Assembly (NCBI GenBank): GCA_964036315.1
Contig: OZ038482.1
Location: forward strand, 16,318,069-16,382,068
Source of the DNA: Acanthosepion esculentum
Taxonomy: Eukaryota; Mollusca; Cephalopoda; Sepiida; Sepiidae
Reading direction: 5' to 3'
Length of the DNA: 64,000 nt
The number at the start of each line of letters is the position of its first letter. Within the stretch, counting starts at the first letter, position 1. Shown in pieces: positions 46,139 through 57,837 of this stretch. The position numbers and the translations under genes were made by a program. Under the pieces are notes generated by a model. It was given only the letters and a program-made list of their open reading frames with translations, did no database searches and was not told the origin of the DNA.

Positions 46139-46660
46139 TGACGAGAGACGCGACTGCTCTGTACGAGAGACGTGACTGTCCTGTTCCAGCGGGTCCTTTT
46201 TGGCATGACGGCTACAATATCCGCGCAGAAGATTTTGCGCTGAAAGATTCACGATCCGATAGATGAATTGAGGTTGAGAGTAATCAAACCAAGGCATTGC
46301 TAGAGAATACTCAATATTATGCGATAACCAACATATTCAAAATATTCAAATCAACCGTTGAAAACCATTTGCGCCATACGAAGCTAAATTTAATGCCACA
46401 ACATTATGGGCTGGCACGTTGTTAAAATTGTTATATACGTCTCGCCATTTTTGCTTTCTGGGTTCTGTCAATCACTAAGACTCTCAGCCCACTGTTGAGT
46501 TTATTTCATCCACGTGTGTCATCTTCATTCAGCCAGGCAAAAATTACTTATATCACCCACTCATACAGCATTCTGACAATAAACAGTTTCCATATTTCAA
46601 CTATGCCAGTGAATATATTACCCAGCTCTTATCAATAAATTAAAATATATGAAGGTTTAA
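46139..46660. other. Unique-looking spacer
   Basis: Nothing recognised. Confidence 0.5.
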
Positions 46661-46866
46661 TTAACCCTTTGAGACCTGACCACCGCTTTTCCGGTAGTAG
46701 AGAAAAAGGACTTAATGCCCAGCCACCGGTTGAACGATGGGTAAACATTTGTAACTATTTTTATATCTACCGTGAAACTATACATACCAATTATTTGCGA
46801 ATTTTGACTCAGGAGCTCAGGCAGAAGGGTTAAAATTGTTCAGGAACGCAGGGCCCAAAGGGTTAA
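46661..46866. mobile_element. piggyBac-type MITE, copy 1
   Basis: 198-bp element (46665-46862) between TTAA duplications (46661-46664, 46863-46866). Inverted ends ccctttgagacctg / ...gggcccaaaggg. TTAA targets and CCCTTT-type ends are the piggyBac signature. No coding capacity. Confidence 0.85.
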
Positions 46867-48499
46867 ATTATTTCTGTTATTTTGGCGAGTAAACTACACC
46901 CTATCTCTGAAAAGCTATTCATTGTATACAGGTTTTAGCTGAAGTGCTCTCGAAGATCAGATTCCATTTTTAGAAGGATTTTAATTAATCTGATATAATG
47001 GATGAAGTATTTTTGATAGAGAATAGCCCAAAGTGATTAATACAAATAACCATCCTGTGGGGGGAAATGATAAACAGAAATTCAATATAATTTCCTGACC
47101 ATGGATAAGATTAAGGAGAATGTGATGAATTATCTGATGGCCGTAATATGGACTTTGCAGAAAGGGAAAAAGCACAACTGGATTTTCAAGGCCCTAAGGG
47201 GAGACTCTGGAAGCGACTAAGTACCTTAAGCTACTTTTATTAATATTAAATGATTAGATTTTTTCTGGATAAATAATATTAAATGATTAGATTTTTTCTG
47301 GACAAATCGCACGTGTACATATATACCTTCTCAAAACAAACAAGGCTTTTCTATATCGGTGTGGAGCGCAACAAAAATTTTTTAAATGCCATTTGTACCT
47401 CGAAAATATCAATATCTATCTTTGAGTTTCATATAGATTAGCCTGAAGGATTATTCTTTCGGGGAGGAAATTCCTTCAAGACATCCATATTCCAACCATC
47501 TCTTTTATTAAACATTCCGGAAATTTCCTTCAACCACTGGATTTAGTCTGCGAGCATTCTAAGGGAAAGCGTCCCATTTGAATAGTTCATAAAAGGCGTG
47601 AATGGAATAAAAATGTTACAAGTTGAATTTTTTTTTTTTTTTTTAAATAAAAGAAGAATTTTTCTGGTTTCACTATTTGAAACTCAAAAATAATTTTGTT
47701 AAAAGCATTCCTCACGTTTAGTTTTAGTTGGAACAAGAAATTTGGATATGATGCGGATGAATGGTAACTACCATTATCGCTGTAAAAGAATAATGAAAAT
47801 TTACAGATGCATTCATTTTGTCTCTATTTTTAATTTCTGTTATTAGTAGTATTAGTGGTTGTAGTAGTAATAGCAGTAGCCACAGCAGTAATAGGTTTAC
47901 TTATTTCCTTGTTGTACCGAAAAATATATAATGGCATTGTGACATAGGACTACTGTAACATATTCGCCACGAAGCGGTTTATAAATAAACATTGCAATTT
48001 GCCACTCGACAGGAATCCCTTTCAGGCGAGTCACTCTCTCCGTCTGCACGAATGTTTTTAAATGACTCGGAAAATTTAAAATATAATAAATCGATGTTTC
48101 TAATTTCCATTCGCCAGCAAGACATATACTCCAAAATAAAACCCCGATACACACATCTAAAGATTTAAACGAGTATTCCATTTCTAGTGTAGGTACTCAT
48201 GTGGCGAGACTTAAACGAGAATGCAGGAGAAAGCTTCCACTTAGCATTTCTTTTATCCTTTCCATGCTTTTCGGTTAGCTCTCACGGTGACGGGTGGAAC
48301 TTATTCCGACATATCTCCCTGTTGGGTTATCCTCTCCTAATTTTCGAAACCGTTACTAGGGGACGCTCCCCAGCATTAAAAATACACTGCGACAATTATT
48401 TATCGCTCTCTTCTTACTTTTCCGCTTATACGACAACATGTAAATCTCTCGCGGAAGATCGTGTTCCCTTTTGGGAAACGCATTAACAATACATACACA
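46867..48499. other. AT-rich intergenic DNA
   Basis: A 25-bp direct duplication (attaaatgattagattttt-ctgga) near 47246 and 47278. No supported gene; minus frame 47897-48181 and plus frame 48199-48486 have no recognisable domain. Confidence 0.5.
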
Positions 48500-48815
48500 C
48501 ACACGTACGTACGCATCCTTCACTTCATTTTTCTAGAATTTTCTTCTACACCCAACTATACATATTCACTAGCTTAAATGTTTTCTCCGTTAATGTTCAT
48601 TGCTAAGTAAGACAACAATATTCTATTGTATATGCAATCCTTTATTATAAATACATTATTATTTGTTTGTACTCATATATATATTGCTCCTTTTTGTTTC
48701 TTTAAATTCTTTTAGGTGGACTCATAACCCGAATCTGCCATGTTGGCTGTGGGCATTTCAGGAGACACACTTGTGTATCTCTCAACGCGTACACGGGCCC
48801 GCAACAGTAATAACG
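48500..48815 (+). repeat. Dispersed repeat, copy 1
   Basis: Parts match 49246-49486: gaatctgccatgttgg, tgtgggcatttcaggagaca, tctctcaacgcgtaca (48734-48795) and cttcacttcattttt (48519). Element type not recognised. Confidence 0.8.
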
Positions 48816-49245
48816 ATCGCTTGACGTTTGTCAAGGGATGTGTTAACACGCTCGTCTCTTTCTCTCTGGTGACAGGCGAACTTGCCCGTCTTTTATTTTG
48901 TTTGTGGGGCTTGAAAAAGTCATTTGGGAATTCACTCCAGATATGATTCGGGCCTTTCCATTGGACGACGAACAAACTTCACGTCGGCTCCTGAAAAGGT
49001 CCGTAAAAGAATTTGTTTCTGAGAAGTGAAGATTATTTGAATTTTGTTTTTAATTGTTTCCTAGTTGGCCGAAAAACATTTCGCATCAACGTGTGAAATT
49101 TTACGTGTTTTGTTTTCGATTCGCTTTTGCGTGTATGTTAAACAAAATTTGTAAATTCGAGTCTTTTTAATTTCTAAAAAAATCAATGAGTCAGTGCTTT
49201 GAATTTCAAATCTAGATCTAGTTTTGTTCACTACAATGTAACCCT

Positions 49246-49486
49246 TTATTGTAAATACATTATCATTTGTTTGTACATATATATTGGTCCTTTTTGTTTC
49301 TTTACATTTTTACATTGACTCATATTCCGAATCTGCCATGTTGGTTGTGGGCATTTCAGGAGACACACGTGTTTATCTCTCAACGCGTACACCGACCCGC
49401 AACAGTAAGATTGGATTACACACGTACATATGCACCATTCACTTCATTTTTTAGGACTTTCTCCTACATCAAACTACACATACGCA
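49246..49486 (+). repeat. Dispersed repeat, copy 2
   Basis: Same sequences as 48500-48815, but the cttcactt block lies right of the gaatctgcc block instead of left, i.e. permuted order. Confidence 0.8.
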
Positions 49487-49487
49487 A

Positions 49488-49692
49488 ACAACCCTTTGAG
49501 CCATTACCACCGCTTTACAGAGGTAGAGAAAAATGACTTAATGCCCAGCTACCTGTTGAACGGAGGGTAAACACTTGTAACTACTTTTACATCTACCGGG
49601 AAACATTACATACCAATTATTTTTTAATTTTAACTAAGGAACTCAGGCAGAAAGATAAAAATTATTCATGAATGCAGGGCTCAAAGGGTTAA
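49488..49692. mobile_element. piggyBac-type MITE, copy 2
   Basis: 197-bp element (49492-49688) colinear with 46665-46862 (cttaatgcccagc, gttgaacg-gggtaaaca, ataccaattattt, ctcaggcag, gcagggc-caaaggg). Right TTAA intact; left target reads acaa. Confidence 0.85.
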
Positions 49693-50335
49693 TACAACCT
49701 GACACGCTATCAAAAAGGAAAGCAGCTCTGATAATTTCGACTCTTGAAAAAATAAAACGTTCAAAACCTGAAAAGCGCAATTTGCATTATAAATTATTAA
49801 AAGAAAACAGATTCCAGTTGATTTCTTTAATGCCTCTAGATTTTGTTGTGAAATTGTCGTGAATTTGGCAAATAGAAAATGAACTTTTAGAAGTTTATTT
49901 AAATGATTTTACGGAAATGTTTTATTTTTTCCGTTTATACGCAGAAACTGTTGCGTTCACGTTGCACTAATTCTTTGCAGAATTATAATCGGCTTTTTAA
50001 AAAAAAGATAATTGTAATCACATTTATATCCCGTTGAAGTTGTCGGAACATTAACTAAATTAATATGTTATTTTGGAGCTGTAAAATGCAGTCTTTTATA
50101 AAGAATTATGAAAACTATATAGTTAGTTAGGCTTGAAGCATGAAACATCCGGGTGACAGACTTCATTTCTATAACAAGTTCCCAAATAATTCTGAAATTT
50201 TTGTGGCTTCACTAAATCAAGAATAAGATGCGAAATTTTGATTTGATTGTCAGGATCGATAGGGAATCCATTGATAGCCAGGATTGATTTGTCGCTTTGA
50301 AAATCAGTAGAGAGTTAGATTTTCATTAGATGTCT
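49693..50335. other. AT-rich spacer
   Basis: Nothing recognised. Confidence 0.5.
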
Positions 50336-50392
50336 CCAAGCCTTGTGTCACATTATGCTACGCTTACTAACTAATAATAATAATAATAATTT
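50336..50392 (+). repeat. SINE 3' end fragment with (TAA)n tail
   Basis: agccttgtgtcacattatgc then tacgcttac matches the tail of the tRNA-SINE family (ccttgtgccacatctaagctacgctt), followed by (taa)n. This shows that the module sits at the true 3' end and is followed by a short-repeat tail. Confidence 0.7.
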
Positions 50393-50639
50393 TGGGAATA
50401 TGCAAATGATTTGAGTTCAAATCGATGTGAATTCATAGAGAATAATAAACAGAAATCCACTTAACTGTGAAATATACTTGAACCCGGTACGCTGAGTCTA
50501 CATACCGCACCAATAGCCGCTACGATAAACGCACATCCCAAGCTAATATTTTAACCGTTAAGAATGGGGTGTTTACGTATCAATCAGTTGCAGCTAAAAC
50601 AAAAGTATACATGAGACCTGTGTAAGATCAAATTATCAA

Positions 50640-51235
50640 TCCTTGATACGTCAGCCTAGGATCAGTGTAGTATCTGTTCCACTTTGGTCCTCATATTACG
50701 GTGCAGGACAGCAGTATTGTTTTACTTTCGCGAGAGTTCCCTTTGACTTAATGGTGAGGCTCGAAGCACTCTTACGTCTCATGACGTTTCAGGCAGACAG
50801 TCAAGTGCGTGTGTGGAGAAAACTGCACGAGGCCGTGGTTCTTGCCTTTCAGCAGGCGGTTGTGCAAGTTGGTATTGACTGCAATATTGTGAAGATTGTT
50901 CTCTTCGAGCCGGTGTGCTTCCAAGTGAATTTGTAATCTGTCTTTACAAGTTTAACATAAACAATTCTTGTTGCAGACTATTTGCTTCATTTTGAGCCTC
51001 GCTATGTTTCTAGATGGTGGTGGTTTGCTTAATCAAGATAATGTAATCCCCACACCCAACTGTACCTGGGTAAGAGGAAATTGGTTCCAGGAATCTTCGG
51101 ATGACTTCCCTGTAAATCAATGGCCATCACGCTCGCTAGAATTAATTTTTGTTGCGCATGTATGGGATATGTTTAGAAACTCACTAAATTCCCTGCAGTT
51201 ACGCTCAGTAAGCACAACTGTTACCTGGTAAAATT
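50640..51235 (+). pseudogene. Tc1-like transposase fragments
   Basis: The plus frame has DSQVRVWRKLHEAV (50796-50840), the region after the first catalytic Asp. After a break, LNQDNVIPTPNCTWVRGNWFQ (about 51022-51085) has the second Asp in QDN, and NQWPSRSLELIFVAHVWDMF (about 51116-51175) replaces the usual WP..SPDLNPIEH.WD. The third acidic site is altered (SLEL). Degenerate. Confidence 0.72.
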
Positions 51236-51439
51236 TATGCTACGTCAAATAAGCCCGCATTGTTTTGGTAAAGAGAGGAGTTATATACACAAGAGGTTTT
51301 TAAGATATATGCTACTATAAAATATATTTCTAAATACACTGAAAGAAAATAAAACTGACGTTTACTCAAGATTAAACGTAAAAGTAATATAATATCATTA
51401 CAATAAATGATCACATTTAATAATAATAATAATTATTAT

Positions 51440-52072
51440 TTCTCATGTCCAAAGTTTCGCAACCAGTCACTGTCACATAATCAAGGATGGAAATAACTCG
51501 AAATACAAGATCTGCGCAAAATATGATGAAACTGTCAACCATATTATCTCAGGATGTCAGGAACTTGCAAAAAATGAATATACCCAGAGACATATCTGGT
51601 ATCGACATAAGTGCACTGGAAGATATGCAAGAAGCACAAAATCGAAACCACTGAGAAATGGTATGACCACCAATCAGACACAGTTATACAAAATAACGAT
51701 GTCACTATCCTGTGGGATATGCCAATTCAAACTGATGAGGAAATAAAAACCAACAGACCTGATATTATGATAAAAGACCAGAAATTCAGGAAATGTATGC
51801 TTATTGACATAGCAGTACCATCTGAGAGAAACACCTCCATAAAAATTATCGAAAAATTGTCCAAATACATGGACCTGAAGATCAAGATTAACAGGATGTG
51901 GGGAATGAAGAACTGAGACTGTACTAATAGTAATCGGAGCTCTGGGACTCGTGAGAAAAGGCATGGACAGTTTTACTAACAGTTTTCCAGGTAACATCAA
52001 CATACAAGTTGCCCAGAAGATCGCCCTACTAGGAACATTCCATATACTAAGAAAAGTGCTATCAATTAAATG
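51440..52072 (+). pseudogene. LINE C-terminus with PD-(D/E)XK-like motif
   Basis: Frames in order: a Cys-His region (ICAKYDETVNHIISGCQEL, 51510-51566), then KHKIETTEKWYDHQ, ILWDMPIQTDEEIKTNRPDIMIKD and CMLIDIAVPSERN (51690-51835), then LSKYMDLKIKINRMWGMKN. After a shift: VIGALGLVRKGMDSF and NINIQVAQKIALLGTFHILRK. The RPDI...LIDI pair looks like a restriction-like (PD-(D/E)XK) endonuclease core as in RLE-type LINEs. TGA after GMKN at 51914-51916. Confidence 0.75.
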
Positions 52073-52149
52073 ACCATTCTCCTATAGGGCCTAACGACTA
52101 TAGTTTGGACAAGGCTCTACAAGATACAAAGCAGGAAACATAACACGCA

Positions 52150-52151
<2 letters not shown>

Positions 52152-52181
<30 letters not shown>

Positions 52182-52182
52182 A
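52152..52182. repeat. (AAT)n microsatellite
   Basis: About ten AAT units; a similar short run lies at 51417-51435. Confidence 0.95.
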
Positions 52183-52339
52183 CTGTATATCCTCCTTGGG
52201 CGTTAACATTGGTTTGTAAAATATTACAATGCGAAATTCGACGCCTTTTGCTCCCGTTGAGGCAATATATAAACAATTTAATAGTCGTCCATGCATGTTC
52301 AAAGGGAACTGGTTTGTTGATCCTACCGGCTGAAGTTAT

Positions 52340-52800
52340 CACGCATCTTACACTGTATGTGTCGTAGTATGGATATTACGTGGACAGTCACTATCCTGCT
52401 GGAAAAGCAAATTGTCTTCTTGCATCGGCAATAGCTTAAGAACGGGATGAACGATATTCTGGACGTAAAGAACACCGCTCAACATTCCTATCACAAAAGC
52501 GAGCGATTGTTGTAACTTATGGGATTCCACAGCTTGATTCGAGCGGTTAAGCTTGCATGTTGTAGACAAATGAACCCTGGAAGATGTCGTTCTCCCAGTC
52601 CTTTGCACGAAAAGTGAATTGATTCCCTTAGTCGTTTACATGAAAGCAAAACCTGTTCTTATTACTGAATAATACGGAACGCAAGTTGATTCACCAGATG
52701 AGCCTCACGCGACAGAACTTGAGCGGTACACGACAGCATTGTAGCGTAAGCAGATGCCTCTGCTAAAGGAGCGCCGCGTGCCTATGATCCTACAGCAATT
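52340..52800 (-). pseudogene. Tc1-like transposase fragment, minus strand
   Basis: The minus strand reads SGVLYVQNIVHPVLKLLPMQEDNLLFQQDSD (52490-52395), i.e. the Y.d.iL.P.....LFQQDNA region with the second catalytic Asp. Flanking frames are broken. Same general family as 50640-51235. Confidence 0.7.
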
Positions 52801-52984
52801 TAATTATCCTGACGGGCTCTTAAAATTACTGGGACCACACTTTGCACTTATCTCTGGTTTCTCACTTCTTAAATGCGTCGAACTGGGAATATTCACTTGA
52901 TCATTGCTACCAACACTAAAACGTCAAAGATATTTTATGTCCAAAATTCGCACCAATTCTCCGAACTGAACAACTAGACTCTTG

Positions 52985-53690
52985 AACATCTGTCTATATT
53001 TCTGAGAAGAGGTATTGTAACTATTTACACTATTTACATTGTTTGGACTGTTGTCCTCATCTTTATTGCCATATTCACCTTCAACATCTGACTATATTTC
53101 TGAGATGAGGTATTGTATCTATTTACATTGTTTGAACTGTTGTCCTCATCTTTATTGCCATATTCACCTTCAACATCTGTCTATATTTCTGAGATGACAT
53201 ATTGTAACTATTTACCCTAGTTATATTGTTCGGACTGTTGTCATCATCTGCATTGCCATATTTAGAGTCTATATTTCTGAGATGAGGTATTGTACCTATT
53301 TACACTATTTACATTCTTCGGACTGTTGTCCCCATCTTTATTGTCATAGTCGTGACGTCCCCAAGGACACATGATACAGCCGATAAAAGTGTTGGTTGAA
53401 GTAATCCATTGACATGACCCAAAATGTTGTGAGTTCAATACCTGACCACAGCAAAGGTGAACAGAAACTTGTCGAGTTCAGTTACTAAATGGAATTAATT
53501 AATTATTCAGAAAAGGCATGGCATATGGAACTAGAACAATCTACCCCAGTGGACTAAATAAATGATTCGGTTGGAAATTCCAACGTATAGCAGCTGAAGA
53601 AGGCCGGAACGTACAACGACCGAAACGTCGTCAATATGAGAATAAAGATGATTGCAACAGTCCGAACAATGGAAATAGTGTAAATAGACC
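52985..53690. mobile_element. Foldback element with outward hammerhead-like motif, copy X
   Basis: The left arm has four tandem ~85-100-bp units (ctatatttctgaga, tatttacattgtt-ggactgtt, catctttattgccatat). The core (53360-53590) matches the inverted core of 60030-60565 (tggaactagaacaa-ct, ggacaca). The right arm carries one unit in inverted direction after a ctgaaga...gaaacgtc motif. No coding capacity. Arms with this motif occur in Penelope-like elements, but no PLE protein is present. Confidence 0.75.
53594..53629 (+). other. Hammerhead-ribozyme-like core motif
   Basis: CTGAAGA (fits CUGANGA), helix II-like ggccg...cgacc (one mismatch), then GAAAC and GTC. Helices I and III are not convincingly defined, so activity is not claimed. 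Confidence 0.4.
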
Positions 53691-53814
53691 CTTGAAGGTC
53701 TGCACTCCTACCCTAGCAAGCGTCAGTGAGAAGCATGTGTGTGTCTTTGTCGCATGACACCGGTTTGCACTGGATTCTTTCACCTTATCACAGTATGTAT
53801 CCCCGTTTAAAGCA

Positions 53815-54432
53815 CAGACACAGGCGCTTCCTGGGTAAGACGATAAACTACGTCCGCTTCCCGGGTAAGACGATAAACTACGTCCGCTTCCCGGGTAAGA
53901 CGATAAACTACGTCCGATAGCAAAGCCTCTAGTCAGGATGTTTTGAGGAGCGTGGAAACACTTCTTAATTGCTGGTGTTCCCAGGTCCACCATGACCCGC
54001 GGTGGTAGCAGCTGTTAGGGTCTCAACTATGGGCAAATAGTTAGCACCCCCAAAAGGCGTCAAAACACTATGAAAGTATCAAAATAGGTTTCACTGCCAG
54101 CAATACTTTTATTAAAAAAATAATTACCAGCAATACATTTTTGAAAAAATAATATTACCAGCAACAGAAATTTTGTCTGCATTAAATAACCCATTGAGGT
54201 GTTGGTATGCCGTAAAACAAACCAAACCAAACAGACACAGGCTTGTATGAGAGTTACTACGTTAAAAACTGACGAAAAACTGACCATTTTTTCATTAAAA
54301 TCTCCTATCGATTGGCATTTACATATTGTATACACGTCAAAAACTGCATCGTCCTTCAAGTTTGCAATTTTATTTTCCGTCATTGACTAACTTTCTCTCA
54401 TTCACTGTACACAGTTTATAATCAGTGATCAT
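53815..54432 (-). repeat. TTTGG-headed dispersed repeat, copy B (longest)
   Basis: Minus-strand counterpart of 38905-39400. Three copies of the ~29-bp unit (cgggtaagacgataaactac on the plus strand) lie at 53835-53920. The extra 54236-54432 segment recurs inverted at 62383-62560. It ends next to the mariner terminal repeat. Confidence 0.87.
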
Positions 54433-54433
54433 G

Positions 54434-55297
54434 TAGAGGGTGCGAGGGGTAAATTGTCGCCAATCTAAATTTTTAATTACGCGCAAGCACGTTGTTTGTT
54501 TTTTATTTCTTCAACTGCACTATATAGTAGGGTCAGTTGGGCACCTCGATGGGAAAAAATATAACCATGACGCAATTCACTCCGCCAGAAATTTAGAAAC
54601 GGCATGCTGTACTGTTTGGCATTCACGCTGGGAGCTCCAATACGAACATTTCAGAGTGTTTGGATGTCCATCTGTGAACAGAGCAGAGGATTAGGAAAGA
54701 GTCTAATGGTGATTACGAAAATGTTTGGAGTGATCACTAGTGATGGCGGTATTATGCCTCCATTCATCTTCCCCGGTGCCTCGGATTAAGCACGGAGGCC
54801 TACATCAAGTGCCTAAAGGAGATAGTGCTGTTTTGGGACAAGGGGGTGGCTGCTGGAAGACTTTATGTCTGGCATAAGGTCTTCCAGCACTATGCCACAC
54901 AGGCAAGAGAACCCATTCTTGGATGACAGACCGTTTCTGCAACCACATCCCTCCTTACATCTGGCAGCCTAACTCCGCAGACTGCAACCCCCTTGATTAT
55001 TATGTATGGGGCGCAGTTGAACGGGAGACCGACAAAACTCCTTGTAACACCAAAGATGAACTGCAAGCAAGGATTATGGCAGCATTCACCAACTTAATCA
55101 AGGAGACCGATCAGAGAGGAAGGCAGGAGATTCCGAAGTCGTCTGTAGGCCGTGGTTGAAGCCAATTGCGATTTTATTGAATAAATTTACTCTTTACTAT
55201 TTCAAGATATTTTTGTGTAGTTTTGGTAAATATTATTATAGTGTTATTTTCATTTTTGTGGAATTTAGACCACAATTTATCCATCGCACACTCTCCA
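54434..55297 (+). mobile_element. Mariner-type transposon, internally deleted and broken
   Basis: Inverted ends: gagggtgcgaggggtaaatt (from 54436) against gagagtgtgcgatggataaa (minus strand from about 55295). Plus-strand pieces: HTH region ISECLDVHL, stop, TEQRIRKE (54650-54695); GVITSDGGIMPPFIFPGASD (54727-54786, followed by TAA); IPPYIWQPNSADCNPLDYYVWGAVERE (54947-55027), the third catalytic site, where SPD reads SAD; and NTKDELQARIMAAFTNL (55047-55097). Same family as 12683-13450. Confidence 0.9.
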
Positions 55298-55960
55298 TGC
55301 ATAAATGTTAGCATTTTTCTGTGTATATAAATATTGTTACACATTATGAAATGGACAAAGTTCTTCCTCGTCATAGTACCATAGTCTCGAGGTATTGTAT
55401 TGATGCTAATGTGTCTCTGCAGCATATCATAAATAATAAAAGTTCGGGATATACGCGACTGGTGAATTACGCTATGAAGTCTGATCGATTCCAGTTGCGT
55501 CAACAGATTTTCACATTGTCATGGATCGACCTGGGGAGACGGAACTGACTTCAGCAAAAGTGAAACTGAATTTTGGATTCCTGCAAAGGAGACGTAATTT
55601 ACAGTAGTAAAGGTTAAATTAGTGGGCAACGGTAAAGCCGGAATTTTGTTACTTGTCAGTCTAGCAAAGATTGATAGGTAGGATGCAGTTTAGTGCTAAT
55701 AACACAGTAGCGAGCTTAGCTTGGTTCGGTACTCACTGTAAATTACCCCTTTCGTCGTCAGGCGTAAAGAAAATGTACACGTGGCTAATCGAAGTACATC
55801 CTGAATCTTGGCACATACAGTCTATCACTCACACGGAAATATGCACACACATGCATTTACACACACACGCGCGCATATATGTGTGTCAGGTGGGTATGCA
55901 CAAATACATACACACGTATACATATATATTTATAAACATTATTTAAAAGCCTATTTTTAG
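55298..55960. other. Intergenic DNA
   Basis: Contains degraded (CA)n at 55840-55920. No gene recognised. Confidence 0.5.
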
Positions 55961-56682
55961 GTTTTTCCTTCATCTTTTTTTCTTTGCTTCATTCTTTATT
56001 CGTTCATTTCCCCCTCCTTCAACCTCTCTCTCTCTTTCTCTCTTTCTTTCTCTCTCTTCCTCTCTCGCTCTCTCCCTCTCTCTCTCTCTCGTTCCTTTAA
56101 CTTTCTTTTTCTGTTTTTTCATTTACCCCTCCTTCAACAACTCTCTCTATCTCTTTCTCTTTCTCTCTCTCTCTCTCTCTCTTATTTAACTTTCTTTTTT
56201 TTTCTTTCTTCATTCCCCATTCCTTCACCCACTCTCTCTTTCCTTTGGTTTTCTTTCTTTTGTTTTTTTCATTCCCCCTTCCTTCACCCACTCTCTCTCT
56301 TTCCTTTAACTTTCTTTCTTTTGCTTTCTTCTTTCCCCATTCATTCACACACTCTCTTTTTCTCTCTCTCTCTCTCCTTTAACTTTCTTTCTTTTGCTTT
56401 CTTTGTTTCCCCCTTCCTTCAACCTTTCTCTCTCTATTTTTTATAACTTTCTTTCTTTTGCTTTCTTTGTTTCCCCCTTCTTTCAATCCCCCCTCTCTCT
56501 CTCTCTCTCTTTCTCTCTTTCCTTTAACGTTCTTCTTTTACTTTCTTCATTCCCACTCCTTCAACCACACACTCTCTCTCTTTCCTTTAACTTTCTCTTT
56601 CGTTCTTTTGCTCATTACTGATTTTATTTACGTGCCGCTTTTCTCGTCCTTTCTTTCCTATTTTTTTCATTCTTTCATTCCT

Positions 56683-56730
<48 letters not shown>

Positions 56731-56945
56731 ATCCCATCTCGTCTTTTCACAATAGTGCGTTTCTGTTTCTTTTCTTTCCTTCATTTTTATTTTCACCTTT
56801 TTCCTGTATCTTTTTTTTTTGTCCTTTTCTTTCCTAACTTCTTTCTCCCCTTCGTTCTTCCTTTCTTCGTCCGATTATTTCTACCTTTCTTTCTTTCTTT
56901 TATTTTCCACTATCCCCTTTACTTCCTTTTTCACGAAATGCTACG
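55961..56945. repeat. ~1-kb polypyrimidine minisatellite
   Basis: The plus strand is almost only C and T. Irregular 60-95-bp units (cctttaactttctttctttt then gctttctt, ttcccccttccttcaaccc, (ct)n) recur at least seven times, followed by (TTTC)n at 56680-56730. Frames on either strand are low-complexity. Confidence 0.93.
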
Positions 56946-56954
56946 GCTGTAGTC

Positions 56955-57260
56955 ATTTTTCTTCTTCTATATAACCTTGCCACTTCCGGACGTAGACGAT
57001 CATGGCGATCCACAACTTCCTATCCTATGTTGTACTTTGTCTTTTCATCATGCCTCAATTTCCTTCATTATGTATTAAAAAAACTCAACTTTTTCTGATT
57101 CTAATTATAAGTGTGATTCTTCCACATTTTCCGTAAAACTTCAACGTTACTCTCATTTTCAGTCTCTGGCCATTTCAGTTGCCTCAAATCTCTTCATTTG
57201 GTAGGAGATTTCCCGGCATTCACTGGGGTATATAGGAGGACTGATGACTCATAACAGTTT
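56955..57260 (-). mobile_element. LINE 3' fragment (same family as 30.85-34.86 kb)
   Basis: The minus strand contains ggaagttgtggatcgccatg and atgatcgtctacgtccggaa, matching the LWRAMIA end of that LINE, then ...tatatagaagaag. The rest is diverged. Confidence 0.75.
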
Positions 57261-57837
57261 CACAATCTTTCCTTTGTTTCTAACGAGTTTTTCCTATTTC
57301 TTAATACATTGTTTAGCTTTTCGAAGGCATCTTTAGCTATTCCAATGCGCCTTCCTGATTGGACTTATATCTGAACAGATCATTTCCCTTTTACTCTTTC
57401 TTTCTCCCCCCTCCATTCTTCCAAAAAAAACAATCTTTGAAGCATTTGACTCACACAAACGGATTTTTCAGGTTTCGTTGTATATCTTGGATTTGTCTTC
57501 TTTTTTTTTTATTAATTGGTCTTCAGGTACACTCCTTTGCACTAGAACGTAGTCCAGTTTTGTTTTCCGCATTAAAATCTAAGTTAGCCATTTTTCTTTA
57601 TTACACAGACACGGATATATTTTACTCAATGTTTTTCAATCCTGCAAGAAAATGATGAAAATCGATGAAATACTGAACCACGAAAAATACATTATTTTGT
57701 AAAGATGCCATTTATTAGCAGATATGGCAGAAAGTAAACTATTCCAAAATGATGGAACACGTCGCCAAATACTGCATGCAATAAACAAACTTCTCAGTGA
57801 CGAAGACATTATAAAAAAATCATCACTAAACAATTCG
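57261..57837. other. AT-rich spacer
   Basis: Nothing recognised; the plus frame 57359-57655 has no domain. Confidence 0.5.

Noticed and set aside
50643..50936. 97-codon plus frame as an independent gene
   Set aside because: The part DSQVRVWRKLHEAV matches the Tc1 transposase region and the continuation is found at 51022-51175, so it is a transposon relic.
53631..53993. 120-codon minus frame with repeated SSYPGSGRSL
   Set aside because: The repeated peptide is the 29-bp minisatellite in a dispersed repeat; the frame is not kept in the copy at 39.3 kb.
56097..56952. 164-codon Ser/Phe/Leu-rich frame and Lys/Glu/Arg-rich antisense frames
   Set aside because: Pure products of the polypyrimidine minisatellite.
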